Below, one piece after another: positions 1 to 7,906 of a stretch of DNA of 64,000 bases (positions within the stretch are counted from its first letter, which is position 1; every line of letters begins with the position of its first letter). Source of the stretch: Rhizobium herbae (GTDB lineage: Bacteria > Pseudomonadota > Alphaproteobacteria > Rhizobiales > Rhizobiaceae); the NCBI RefSeq assembly GCF_019511375.1, contig NZ_JAEUAO010000005.1, forward strand, positions 248,001 to 312,000, read 5' to 3'. Under the pieces are notes generated by a model. That model had not been told where the DNA came from. It worked only from the letters and a program-made list of their open reading frames with translations, and ran no database searches. Position numbers and translations under genes: made by a program.

Positions 1-11
1 GGCTATAAAAC

Positions 12-962
12 TCATTGATGCTGTGCGCTGTGATCCAGCGGCTCGACATCCTCGACATATTTGAGAAAGGCCGCCTCGGCCGGGTTGAGAATGGTATTGG
101 GGTTCGAAATGCGGAAAACATCCGTCGTCGGCAACCGGTCGTAGGGCGGCAACTGCCAGAGTTCGCCGGCCGCCAGTCCCGCCGCTGCCAAGTGGTTCGG
201 CAGCATGCCGATGCCAATATTGGCGACGATCAAGCGCACGACCTCCTCGACATTGCTGGAGACGGCGCGAACCTGCTGGCCGAAGGAGCCGATGGCGCGC
301 ACCGCCGTCACCGCGTTCATATGCTGTCCGCCGAGAATATCTGCGGTGAAGGCGACATAGGGATCACCGCGCAGGCATTGAAGCGTCGCGCCCTTGACGC
401 CGAACAGCCTGTGGCCGCGTCCGCAATAGAGGGCATATTGCTCGCGGATGTGGAGAGCCTTGGCGAGACCGTCGGGAATATTGCCGTCGCAGAGGCCCAT
501 GGTCGCGATGTTGCGCTCCACCGAGCTGATGACGCTGACGGTGGTCTCGATCGTAATGCTGATCGTCACCTTCGGATGCAGCCGAAAGAAACCTTCGAGT
601 TGCCGGTCCCAGGCGGGGTTGTGAGCATGGCTGACCGAATGGATGCTGACATGGCCCGTCACGTCCTCGCCTGCGGTTTCCAGGGTGTTGGGCAGCCGGA
701 CAACGGCGGCGAAGATATCGCGACATTGGCGATGCAGCCTTTCGCCGGCTTCGGTGAGGTCGAAACGCCCGGGGCGACGGTCGATCAGCTTCTGGCCGAC
801 GGTCTGTTCCAGTCGTTTCAGCGCCATGCTGACGGCAGGCTGTTGCAGGAGCAGCCGGTTGGCCGCTGCCGTGATGCTGCCTTCCTCGACCAGCACGACG
901 AAGGTTCGCAGGAGGTTCCAGTCGAGGTTGTGGGCGAAGCGTTCCAGGCGATTGTCAGGCAT
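12..962 (-). CDS. LysR-family transcriptional regulator, likely of glutarate catabolism
   Basis: A 316-residue DNA-binding regulator. The N-terminal winged helix-turn-helix (about residues 12-70) contains the usual LysR pattern, with 'SITAAANRLLLQQPAVS' as recognition region, followed by a periplasmic-binding-protein-like effector domain. It is transcribed divergently from glutaryl-CoA dehydrogenase, with 161 bp between them; this is the arrangement of GcdR with gcdH in pseudomonads, so activation of gcdH in response to glutarate is inferred. I chose the ATG at 962 because the LysR domain starts about ten residues later; an in-frame ATG at 1088 would add 42 residues of low-complexity character and overlap the intergenic region. 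Family assignment is secure, the effector is inference. Confidence 0.9.
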   Translation of the reverse strand: MPDNRLERFAHNLDWNLLRTFVVLVEEGSITAAANRLLLQQPAVSMALKRLEQTVGQKLIDRRPGRFDLTEAGERLHRQCRDIFAAVVRLPNTLETAGEDVTGHVSIHSVSHAHNPAWDRQLEGFFRLHPKVTISITIETTVSVISSVERNIATMGLCDGNIPDGLAKALHIREQYALYCGRGHRLFGVKGATLQCLRGDPYVAFTADILGGQHMNAVTAVRAIGSFGQQVRAVSSNVEEVVRLIVANIGIGMLPNHLAAAGLAAGELWQLPPYDRLPTTDVFRISNPNTILNPAEAAFLKYVEDVEPLDHSAQHQ

Positions 963-1080
963 GGCTTGTCCAGCACGGTGTTTCATCGACGACAGCCCCG
1001 AAATCCGGGATCGCAGGGCCGGCGGCATTCCGGCAGCGCATGAGGCAGTGCGCCATTTTCGTTTGTATCGTTCCGTCTGG

Positions 1081-1100
1081 CTTGCCATAACCGTTGCAAG
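1081..1100. promoter_or_regulatory. Candidate LysR-type operator between the regulator and gcdH
   Basis: CTTGC and GCAAG arms separated by 10 bp form a dyad that contains a T-N11-A core typical of LysR boxes. It lies 23 bp upstream of the gcdH start codon and about 120 bp from the regulator start. The position close to the gene could mean repression or an activation site near the promoter. Only sequence symmetry supports it. Confidence 0.3.
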
Positions 1101-1123
1101 AAGGAAAGCGAAGGGAGGACGGC

Positions 1124-2308
1124 ATGGCCAGACAGGAATTCCAATGGGACGATCCCTTTCTGCTGGAGGAGCAGCTTTCCGAAGACGAGCGGATGATCCG
1201 CGATACGGCGCGCGCGTATGCCCAGGAAAAGCTGCAGCCGCGCGTGATCGAGGCCTATCGCAATGAGGCGACCGATCCTTCGATCTTCCGCGAGATGGGC
1301 GAACTCGGCCTGCTCGGCGTCACCGTGCCGGATATCTATGGCGGCGTCGGTGCCTCCTATGTCGCCTATGGCCTGGTTGCCCGCGAAGTCGAACGGGTTG
1401 ATTCCGGTTATCGCTCGATGATGAGCGTGCAGTCCTCCCTGGTGATCTATCCGATCCACGCCTATGGCTCCGAGGCACAGCGCCAAAAATATCTGCCGAA
1501 GCTGATCAGCGGCGAATGGATCGGTTGCTTCGGCCTGACCGAGCCGGATGCCGGTTCCGATCCGGGCGGCATGAAGACGCGGGCGGTGAAGACCGAGGGC
1601 GGTTACCGGCTCATTGGCTCGAAGATGTGGATCTCCAACGCACCGATCGCCGACGTCTTCGTCGTCTGGGCGAAATCCGAGGCGCATGGCAATGCCATCC
1701 GTGGCTTCGTGCTGGAAAAGGGCACGAAGGGACTGAGCGCGCCGAAGATTGGCGGCAAGCTGTCGCTGCGTGCCTCGATCACCGGCGAGATCGTGCTCGA
1801 CAATGTCGAGGTCGGCGAAGACGCGCTGCTGCCGGAGGTCGAGGGGCTGAAAGGGCCGTTCGGCTGCCTCAATCGCGCCCGCTACGGCATTTCCTGGGGC
1901 GTGCTCGGCTCGGCGGAATTCTGCTGGCATGCGGCGCGGCAATATGGCCTCGACCGCAAGCAGTTCGGCCGGCCGCTGGCGCAGACGCAGCTTTTCCAGA
2001 AGAAGCTTGCCGACATGCAGACGGAAATTGCCCTTGGCCTTCAGGCCTCGCTCAGGGTTGGCCAATTGATGGATGCCGGCCGCATGGCGCCGGAAATGAT
2101 CTCGATCGTCAAGCGCAACAACTGCGGCAAGGCCCTGGACATTGCCCGCGCGGCCCGCGACATGCATGGCGGCAATGGCATTTCCGAGGACTACCAGGTG
2201 ATGCGTCACATGATAAACCTCGAAACGGTCAACACCTATGAAGGCACCCACGACGTGCACGCCCTGATCCTCGGCCGCGCCCAGACCGGGCTGCAGGCCT
2301 TCTTCTGA
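1124..2308 (+). CDS. gcdH: Glutaryl-CoA dehydrogenase
   Basis: FAD-dependent enzyme that oxidises and decarboxylates glutaryl-CoA to crotonyl-CoA in lysine, hydroxylysine and tryptophan breakdown. The 394-residue protein has the acyl-CoA dehydrogenase motif '[14 protein letters not shown]' and, near the C terminus, '[17 protein letters not shown]'; its Glu (about residue 373) is the catalytic base position of glutaryl-CoA dehydrogenases, and this C-terminal block is characteristic of that subfamily rather than of other acyl-CoA dehydrogenases. The ATG at 1124 is preceded by GGGAGG at a good distance, so it is preferred to the upstream ATG at 1094. A CoA-transferase gene follows after 5 bp, so the two are probably cotranscribed. 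Confidence 0.95.
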   Translation: MARQEFQWDDPFLLEEQLSEDERMIRDTARAYAQEKLQPRVIEAYRNEATDPSIFREMGELGLLGVTVPDIYGGVGASYVAYGLVAREVERVDSGYRSMMSVQSSLVIYPIHAYGSEAQRQKYLPKLISGEWIGCFGLTEPDAGSDPGGMKTRAVKTEGGYRLIGSKMWISNAPIADVFVVWAKSEAHGNAIRGFVLEKGTKGLSAPKIGGKLSLRASITGEIVLDNVEVGEDALLPEVEGLKGPFGCLNRARYGISWGVLGSAEFCWHAARQYGLDRKQFGRPLAQTQLFQKKLADMQTEIALGLQASLRVGQLMDAGRMAPEMISIVKRNNCGKALDIARAARDMHGGNGISEDYQVMRHMINLETVNTYEGTHDVHALILGRAQTGLQAFF

Positions 2309-2313
2309 GTGAA

Positions 2314-3492
2314 GTGATGGAAACGCCGCTCAAGGGCCTGAAGGTCCTCGAACTCGCCCGCATCCTCGCCGGGCCGTGGATCGGCCAGACCCTCGCCGAT
2401 CTCGGCGCGGACGTCATCAAGGTGGAAAGCCCGGCCGGCGATGATACCCGTACCTGGGGGCCGCCCTTCGTCGAGGGCGATGGCGGCGACCATCTGGATG
2501 CCGCCTATTTCCACGCCTGCAACCGCGGCAAGCGGTCGGTCGTTCTCGACTTCACCACCGAGGAGGGGCAGGAGGCGGTGCGCCGGCTGGCAGCGCAATC
2601 GGACGTGCTTCTGGAGAATTTCAAGGTCGGCGGCCTTTCGAAATACGGTCTCGACTATGAAAGCCTGAAGAAGATCAACCCGCGGCTGATCTACTGTTCG
2701 GTCACCGGCTTCGGCCAGGACGGGCCCTATGCGCACCGCGCCGGCTACGACTTCATCATCCAGGGCATGAGCGGCATCATGGACCTGACCGGAGATCCGC
2801 AAGGGGAGCCGCAGAAGATCGGTGTCGCCTTTGCCGATATCTTCACCGGGCTCTATGGCGTCATTGCCGTCCAGGCGGCGCTTCACATGCGCGAACGGAC
2901 CGGTGTGGGCCAGCAGATCGACATGGCGCTGTTCGACAGCATGACCGGCGTGCTGGCCAACCAGGCGCTGAATTTCCTTGTCTCCGGAAAATCGCCCCGC
3001 CGTCTCGGCAATGCGCATCCGAACATCGCGCCCTATCAGGTCTTCCCGGCCTCGGACGGTCACCTGATCGTCGCCGTCGGCAATGACCGGCAATTCGTCA
3101 AGTTGTGTCAGTTGCTAGGGCTGGACGATCTGGCGACGGACCCGCGCTACCTGACCAATGCGGCTCGCGTGAAACATCGCGACAACCTGACTCCGCAACT
3201 GGCCGCGCGGACGGCAACCTTCAGCCGAGACACGCTGCTTGCCATGCTGGAAGCGGGCGGTGTGCCCGCCGGGCCGATCAATACCGTGGCGGATGTCTTT
3301 TCCGATCCGCAGATCGTTCACCGCGGCATGCGGATCGACACGCCGCATACCGGCGCCGCCTCAGGAACGGCGCCAGGCGTGCGTACGCCGTTGATGTTTT
3401 CGGGGGCTGAACTCGCTCTCGATCGCGGCGCTCCGCGGCTGGGCGAGCATACGGACGTGGTCTTGACGGAGATCGGGATGGAATCGGATTAA
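2314..3492 (+). CDS. CaiB/BaiF (family III) CoA-transferase, probably succinyl-CoA:glutarate CoA-transferase
   Basis: A 392-residue family III CoA-transferase. The conserved nucleophilic aspartate is seen at about residue 175 in 'VAFADIFTGLYG', and the N-terminal 'LELARILAGPWIGQTLADLGAD' region (quoted here only as landmark: residues 12-34) is typical. The gene starts with GTG at 2314 (ATG at 2317 is equally possible), 5 bp after gcdH, so it most likely makes the glutaryl-CoA that GcdH consumes, as GcdG does in Pseudomonas and SUGCT in mammals. The substrate is inferred from context; the fold and mechanism from sequence. Confidence 0.88.
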   Translation: MMETPLKGLKVLELARILAGPWIGQTLADLGADVIKVESPAGDDTRTWGPPFVEGDGGDHLDAAYFHACNRGKRSVVLDFTTEEGQEAVRRLAAQSDVLLENFKVGGLSKYGLDYESLKKINPRLIYCSVTGFGQDGPYAHRAGYDFIIQGMSGIMDLTGDPQGEPQKIGVAFADIFTGLYGVIAVQAALHMRERTGVGQQIDMALFDSMTGVLANQALNFLVSGKSPRRLGNAHPNIAPYQVFPASDGHLIVAVGNDRQFVKLCQLLGLDDLATDPRYLTNAARVKHRDNLTPQLAARTATFSRDTLLAMLEAGGVPAGPINTVADVFSDPQIVHRGMRIDTPHTGAASGTAPGVRTPLMFSGAELALDRGAPRLGEHTDVVLTEIGMESD

Positions 3493-3525
3493 TTCAATTA
3501 GCGATTGTTCCGTGGTAATCTGCGT

Positions 3526-4983
3526 CTAAATATTCCCCATGCAGAGATACTTCATCTCCAGATAATCCTCCGCGCCATGGCGGGAGCCTTCGCGGCCGAT
3601 GCCGGATTGCTTGAGGCCGCCGAAAGGGGCAGCTTCGGAAGACATGCGGCCGGTATTGATGCCGATCATGCCGTATTCCAGCGCTTCGGCCACACGCCAG
3701 ACCTTTTTCAGTTCGGTTGCGTAGAAATAGGCGGCGAGGCCATAGATCGTGTCGTTCGCCTGCAGGATGACGTCTTCCATCGTCTCGAAGCGGATGATCG
3801 GCGCCACCGGTCCGAAGGTTTCGTCGCAGGCGACCAGCATGCTCTTGTCGACATTGGAAAGCACGGTCGGCTCGAAGAAGGCGCCGGAGACACGCTTTCC
3901 GCCGCACAGAAGCAATGCCCCCTTCGCGGTCGCATCGTTCACATGCGTCTCGACCTTCTCGATTGCCCGGTCGTCAATCAGCGGGCCGATCGTCACGCCG
4001 GGCGAAAAGCCGTCGCCGACCGCAAGCTTGCCGACCTGTGCGGCCAGCTTGCGGGCAAATTCGTCATGAACGCCGCTCTGCACGTAAATGCGGTTCGCCG
4101 AGGTGCAGGTCTGGCCGGCATTGCGATATTTCGCCTGGATGGCGCCGTCGACGGCGGCATCGATATCCGCGTCGTCGAAGACGATGAAGGGCGCGCTGCC
4201 GCCGAGCTCGAGGCTGATTTTCTTGATCTGGTCGGAGCATTGCCGCATCAGGATGCGGCCGACCTCGGTCGAGCCGGTGAAGCTGATCTTGCGTACCCTG
4301 GGATTGGCGCAGAGTTCGCGGCCGATCGCGTCGCCTTGCGAAGCGAGGATGAGATTGAAGACGCCCTTGGGAAAGCCGGCGCGGATCGCCAGCGCGTGCA
4401 TGGCAAGCGCAATGAGCGGCGTCTGTTCGGCGGGCTTGAGAATGACCGTGCAGCCGACGGCAAGCGCCGGCGATATCTTGCGCGCGACCATCGAGGCTGG
4501 AAAGTTCCAGGGCGTGATCGTTCCGACGACCCCGACCGGCTGCTTGATCACCAGCATGCGGCGGTCGGTCGAGGGTGCGGGAATAGTCTCGCCGTAGATG
4601 CGTTTGGCTTCTTCAGCATACCATTCGATATAGGCCGCCGCGTGCTGCAGTTCGGAACGGGATTCGGGCAGCGGCTTGCCCATTTCCGCGGTCAGGATTG
4701 CGGAGAGATCATCGAGATGGGCAATGACGAGATCATGCCAGCGGCGAAGAATCGCGCTGCGGTCGCCGGCCGGGCGTTCCGCCCAGGGAAACTGTGCCGC
4801 ATAGGCCGCGTCGATCGCGGTTCGCGTTTCTGCCACGCCCATATCGGGCAATGTCGCCAGCAACGCGCCATTCGACGGATTGTGCACGCCGAAGGTCTTC
4901 GCCGCGGTCGTTCCGGCCGCGCTGACCAGCCCGAGCAAATGCGGCTCCTTCACATGGGCGATCAGCGTCTCGGTAAAGATCAT
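3526..4983 (-). CDS. gabD: NAD(P)-dependent succinate/glutarate-semialdehyde dehydrogenase
   Basis: An aldehyde dehydrogenase of 485 residues that oxidises succinate semialdehyde (GABA route) or glutarate semialdehyde (5-aminovalerate route). Visible active-site elements are Asn160 in 'TPWNFPA', the general base Glu259 in 'LELGGSAPF' and the nucleophile Cys293 in 'GQTCTSANR'. The ATG at 4983 is preceded by AAAGGA; an ATG 24 bp upstream has no better site. The transaminase gene lies upstream on the same strand, 149 bp away. The neighbouring glutaryl-CoA genes make a DavD role as plausible as GabD; the two cannot be told apart by reading. Confidence 0.92.
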   Translation of the reverse strand: MIFTETLIAHVKEPHLLGLVSAAGTTAAKTFGVHNPSNGALLATLPDMGVAETRTAIDAAYAAQFPWAERPAGDRSAILRRWHDLVIAHLDDLSAILTAEMGKPLPESRSELQHAAAYIEWYAEEAKRIYGETIPAPSTDRRMLVIKQPVGVVGTITPWNFPASMVARKISPALAVGCTVILKPAEQTPLIALAMHALAIRAGFPKGVFNLILASQGDAIGRELCANPRVRKISFTGSTEVGRILMRQCSDQIKKISLELGGSAPFIVFDDADIDAAVDGAIQAKYRNAGQTCTSANRIYVQSGVHDEFARKLAAQVGKLAVGDGFSPGVTIGPLIDDRAIEKVETHVNDATAKGALLLCGGKRVSGAFFEPTVLSNVDKSMLVACDETFGPVAPIIRFETMEDVILQANDTIYGLAAYFYATELKKVWRVAEALEYGMIGINTGRMSSEAAPFGGLKQSGIGREGSRHGAEDYLEMKYLCMGNI

Positions 4984-5132
4984 CGGTGATCCTTTCTGGC
5001 GGTCCACGCGTCAGGGCGCGGCGCGGCACATGTCGTCGCGGGACGATGCCGATAGCCGATAAACGCGGCTTGGTCCACCGGGCAGCGGCAGAACTGCTGC
5101 CCGGTGCGATTTTCACTAATGTCGAGTCCGGG

Positions 5133-6401
5133 TCAGGCTCGCGCTGCCATGATCGACGCTTCGAGGATGTCGAGCGCCTCGGCGAAGACATCGTCCTGGA
5201 TGGTGATCGGCGCGAGGAAACGGATGACATTGCCGTGGACGCCGCAGGTCAAGAGGATCAGCCCCTTTTCCAGGGCGATCAGGCGCACGCGGTTGGCAAA
5301 ATCCGCGCTCGGCAGATTGGTCTTCGCATCGTTGAACTCGACGGCGTTCATGAAGCCCGGTCCGCGGATGTCGACGATTTCCGGAGCCTGCTCGCGAATG
5401 GCCGCAAGGCGCTGCTTGAGGCGGCTGCCGAGCTGCTCGGCGCGCTCGCAAAGCTTTTCATCCTCGATGACGTCGAGCACGGCGTGGGCGGCGGCGATGC
5501 CGATCGGATTGCCGCCATAGGTGCCGCCGAGACCGCCCGGTGCCGGCGCGTCCATGATTTCCGCGCGGCCGGTGACGGCGGCGAGCGGAAAGCCGCCGGC
5601 AAGGCTCTTTGCCATGGTCATCAGGTCGGGCGCCACGTCATGGTGCTCCATGGCAAACAGCTTGCCGGTGCGGGCAAAGCCGGTCTGCACTTCGTCGGCG
5701 ATCAGGAGGATGCCGTGCTGGTCGCAGATCTCGCGAAGGGCGCGCATGAAAGTGGTCGGCGCCGGATAGAAACCGCCCTCCCCCTGCACCGGCTCGAGGA
5801 TGATGGCGGCAACGCGGCCCGGGTCGACATCGGCGGCGAACAGCTTCTTCAGGGCGGCAATCGACTGCTCGACGCTGACGCCGTGCAGCTCGATCGGGAA
5901 GGGGGCATGGAAGACATCGCCAGGCATTGCGCCGAAACCGACCTTGTAGGGCACGACCTTGCCGGTCAGCGCCATGCCCATGAAGGTGCGCCCATGGAAG
6001 CCGCCGCCAAAGGCGATGATGGCCTGGCGACCTGTCGCGGCGCGGGCGATCTTGACGGCATTTTCGACGGCTTCCGCACCGGTGGTGACGAAAATCGTCT
6101 TCTTGGCGAAACTGCCGGGCGTCAGCGCGTTGAGGCGCTCGGCGAGGTGAACGTAGCTCTCGTAGGGCACGACCTGATGGCAGGTATGGGTGAAGCGGTC
6201 GATCTGCGCCTTGACGGCCTCGATGATGCGGGGATGACGGTGGCCGGTGTTGACCACGGCGATGCCGGCGGCAAAATCGATATAGCGGTTGCCTTCCTTG
6301 TCCCAGATTTCGGAATTTTCCGCCCGGTCCGCGTAAATCTGCGTGGTCATGCCAACGCCGCGGGAAATGGCTGCATTCTTGCGATCGGTCAAACTGGTCA
6401 C
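5133..6401 (-). CDS. gabT: 4-aminobutyrate / 5-aminovalerate transaminase
   Basis: PLP-dependent class III omega-amino-acid:2-oxoglutarate aminotransferase of 422 residues. The PLP lysine is Lys265 in 'TMAKSLAGGFPL', and Asp236 in 'LIADEVQTGF' binds the cofactor nitrogen. Family members normally start with '(M)TSLTDRKNAAISRGVG'; here that segment begins at a GTG (6401) with AGGA upstream, so I place the start there instead of at the far-upstream ATG (6515). It is divergent from a RelB-like gene and a MerR/XRE/cupin regulator, which probably includes its local control. GABA and 5-aminovalerate are both known substrates of the family. Confidence 0.92.
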   Translation of the reverse strand: MTSLTDRKNAAISRGVGMTTQIYADRAENSEIWDKEGNRYIDFAAGIAVVNTGHRHPRIIEAVKAQIDRFTHTCHQVVPYESYVHLAERLNALTPGSFAKKTIFVTTGAEAVENAVKIARAATGRQAIIAFGGGFHGRTFMGMALTGKVVPYKVGFGAMPGDVFHAPFPIELHGVSVEQSIAALKKLFAADVDPGRVAAIILEPVQGEGGFYPAPTTFMRALREICDQHGILLIADEVQTGFARTGKLFAMEHHDVAPDLMTMAKSLAGGFPLAAVTGRAEIMDAPAPGGLGGTYGGNPIGIAAAHAVLDVIEDEKLCERAEQLGSRLKQRLAAIREQAPEIVDIRGPGFMNAVEFNDAKTNLPSADFANRVRLIALEKGLILLTCGVHGNVIRFLAPITIQDDVFAEALDILEASIMAARA

Positions 6402-6428
6402 GGTCGTTATCCTGAGGTGAGAGGAATA

Positions 6429-6466
6429 ATTTGCAATTCCTACATTTTTTCTGTAAGTTTGCAAAT
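6429..6466. promoter_or_regulatory. Long dyad upstream of gabT, candidate operator
   Basis: ATTTGCAA at 6429-6436 is mirrored by TTGCAAAT at 6459-6466, and inside them TACA (6441-6444) is mirrored by TGTA (6452-6455). The dyad is AT-rich in an otherwise GC-rich chromosome and lies 28 bp upstream of the gabT start, between divergent genes one of which encodes a DNA-binding protein. That makes it a good operator candidate for the neighbouring regulator; binding is not shown. Confidence 0.4.
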
Positions 6467-6670
6467 CAAATATGGTGATCACAAATACACCGGCTGTGAT
6501 GCTTTTTCTTGTCACCCGGCGGCATGTGTGGCTACATTGATGCGTGGAGCATTGACGAATATTTTTCTGATAGTTCGGACACTTAGAATTTTCGCATCGA
6601 TGGCCGAGTGGCCTGTTTCCGGGATTCGCGCCGCATCAGTGTAAAGCGTAGCAACAGGAGAATGATGCCG

Positions 6671-6916
6671 ATGACTGCTGATGCCATTATCCGTGCCCGC
6701 ATCGATTCCGCAACGAAACAGAAGGCGATCGCGGCACTGGACGCCATGGGCCTTTCCGTTTCGGACGCAATTCGTCTCCTGATGCTGCGCATTGCCGAAG
6801 AAAAGCGCCTGCCATTCGAACTGAAGGTGCCGAATGGCGATCCGCTGCCAGCCGGCGAGCGTGGCTCTCGCCATCTGGACAGCGGCGAAGACCTGTTTCG
6901 CGATCTGGAACATTGA
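6671..6916 (+). CDS. RelB/DinJ-family antitoxin-like protein, no toxin adjacent
   Basis: An 81-residue protein whose first 55 residues match the RelB/DinJ ribbon-helix-helix family: 'IIRARIDSATKQKAIAALD' gives the beta strand and first helix and 'GLSVSDAIRLLMLRIAEEK' the second helix. The rest ends in an acidic tail that would normally wrap a toxin. AGGAG at 6656 serves three nearby ATG codons (6662, 6665, 6671); I use 6671, where family members begin. No RelE/YafQ/YoeB-like gene is next to it; the following gene, 27 bp on, is a transcription regulator. It may be a toxin-less antitoxin used as a repressor. Confidence 0.72.
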   Translation: MTADAIIRARIDSATKQKAIAALDAMGLSVSDAIRLLMLRIAEEKRLPFELKVPNGDPLPAGERGSRHLDSGEDLFRDLEH

Positions 6917-6943
6917 CGGCATGAGAATTCCCAGTGGTGGCCC

Positions 6944-7765
6944 ATGAGCAACGCCATCCCCGTTCGATACAAGGTGGCGGAGGCGGCCCGGCTGGCCGGC
7001 GTCTCGGCCTCGACCCTGCGGCTCTGGGAGACGCAGGGGCTCGTGGTGCCGGAGCGGTCCGCCACCGGACACCGGCAATATAGCGAGAGCGATGTTGCCC
7101 AGCTGAAGCGTGTTTCCTGGTTCCGCGCCGAGCGCGGCCTCAATCCGGCGGCCATTCGCGAAGCGCTGGAGGCGGAAGCCGGCGAGACCGATGACGCCAG
7201 CCCCGCCGCAGATGCCAATCCGGCAGCGCAGGTCGGACGCAAGCTCAGGAGCCTGCGCCACGCGGCGGGCAAAACGCTCGAGCAGGTGGCCGGCGATATC
7301 GGTATTGCGGCCTCGGTCCTCTCGACGCTGGAGCGCACCTCACAGGGTGTGTCCGTCGCCGTGCTGCACAATCTTGCCGAATATTTCGGAACGACGGTCT
7401 CCAGCCTGTCCGGCGAGGACGAGCCGGAGGTCCGGGCGCTGGTCCGCGCCGGCGAATGGCGCACCTGGCCGCGCACGACGCCGGGCGTGACGGTTCAGCT
7501 TCTCGCAGAAGGTCGCAACCAGATGGATTGCCATCGCTTCGTGCTCGAACCCGGAGCTTCCAGCGAAGGCGCCTACAAGCATGAAGGCGAGGAGTTCGTC
7601 CATGTGCTGTCGGGACGGGTGGAGTTCGTGCTCGATTCTGATCAGTTCCATGACCTGAACGCCGGCGATTCGCTATATTTCGACAGCCGGCGGCATCACG
7701 CCTGGTCGAACCGGCACGACGGCGAGACGGTGCTGTTGTGGATCAACACGCCGCCGACATTCTGA
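6944..7765 (+). CDS. Tri-domain transcription regulator: MerR HTH + XRE HTH + cupin
   Basis: A 273-residue protein with three recognisable modules. Residues 8-76 are a MerR-type winged HTH ('YKVAEAARLAGVSASTLRLW' and 'TGHRQYSESDV'). Residues 97-155 are an XRE/lambda-repressor HTH ('VGRKLRSLRHAAGKTLEQVA', then 'SVLSTLERTSQGVSVAVLH'). Residues 195-270 are a cupin_2 sensor domain with 'YKHEGEEFVHVLSGRVEFVL' and a histidine pair at 251-252. XRE-cupin and MerR proteins are both common; having two different DNA-binding domains on one sensor is unusual. Lying divergent from gabT and just behind the RelB-like gene, it is probably the local regulator of omega-amino-acid catabolism. The ligand is unknown; a small amino or carboxylic acid is inferred. 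Confidence 0.88.
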   Translation: MSNAIPVRYKVAEAARLAGVSASTLRLWETQGLVVPERSATGHRQYSESDVAQLKRVSWFRAERGLNPAAIREALEAEAGETDDASPAADANPAAQVGRKLRSLRHAAGKTLEQVAGDIGIAASVLSTLERTSQGVSVAVLHNLAEYFGTTVSSLSGEDEPEVRALVRAGEWRTWPRTTPGVTVQLLAEGRNQMDCHRFVLEPGASSEGAYKHEGEEFVHVLSGRVEFVLDSDQFHDLNAGDSLYFDSRRHHAWSNRHDGETVLLWINTPPTF

Positions 7766-7906
7766 CGCGTCTTCCTCGCGTGAAGGCGAAACACCATCAT
7801 GCTGATTTATACCAGCTATTGTCGTTATCTATTTCGTTTATGCAGTCGTCAGCCCTACAGTTCGTTGAAGCATCGAGGAACGGTGCGCCAAAGGGGAACT
7901 GAAGAG

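Noticed and set aside
3505-4989. A 494-codon open frame on the plus strand opposite gabD
   Set aside because: It mirrors the high-GC codon pattern of gabD, has no recognisable domain, and the gabD frame shows complete dehydrogenase motifs. Similar long antisense frames over gcdH, ctpA, rlmN, ffh, argG and acnA were rejected for the same reason.
3526-6401. Strict assignment of the gab pair to GABA only
   Set aside because: Family membership does not separate C4 from C5 substrates, and the neighbouring glutaryl-CoA genes argue for a wider or different role.
4986-6644. A 552-codon plus-strand frame opposite gabT
   Set aside because: The transaminase on the minus strand has all PLP-site motifs; the plus-strand frame has no domain and no ribosome site.
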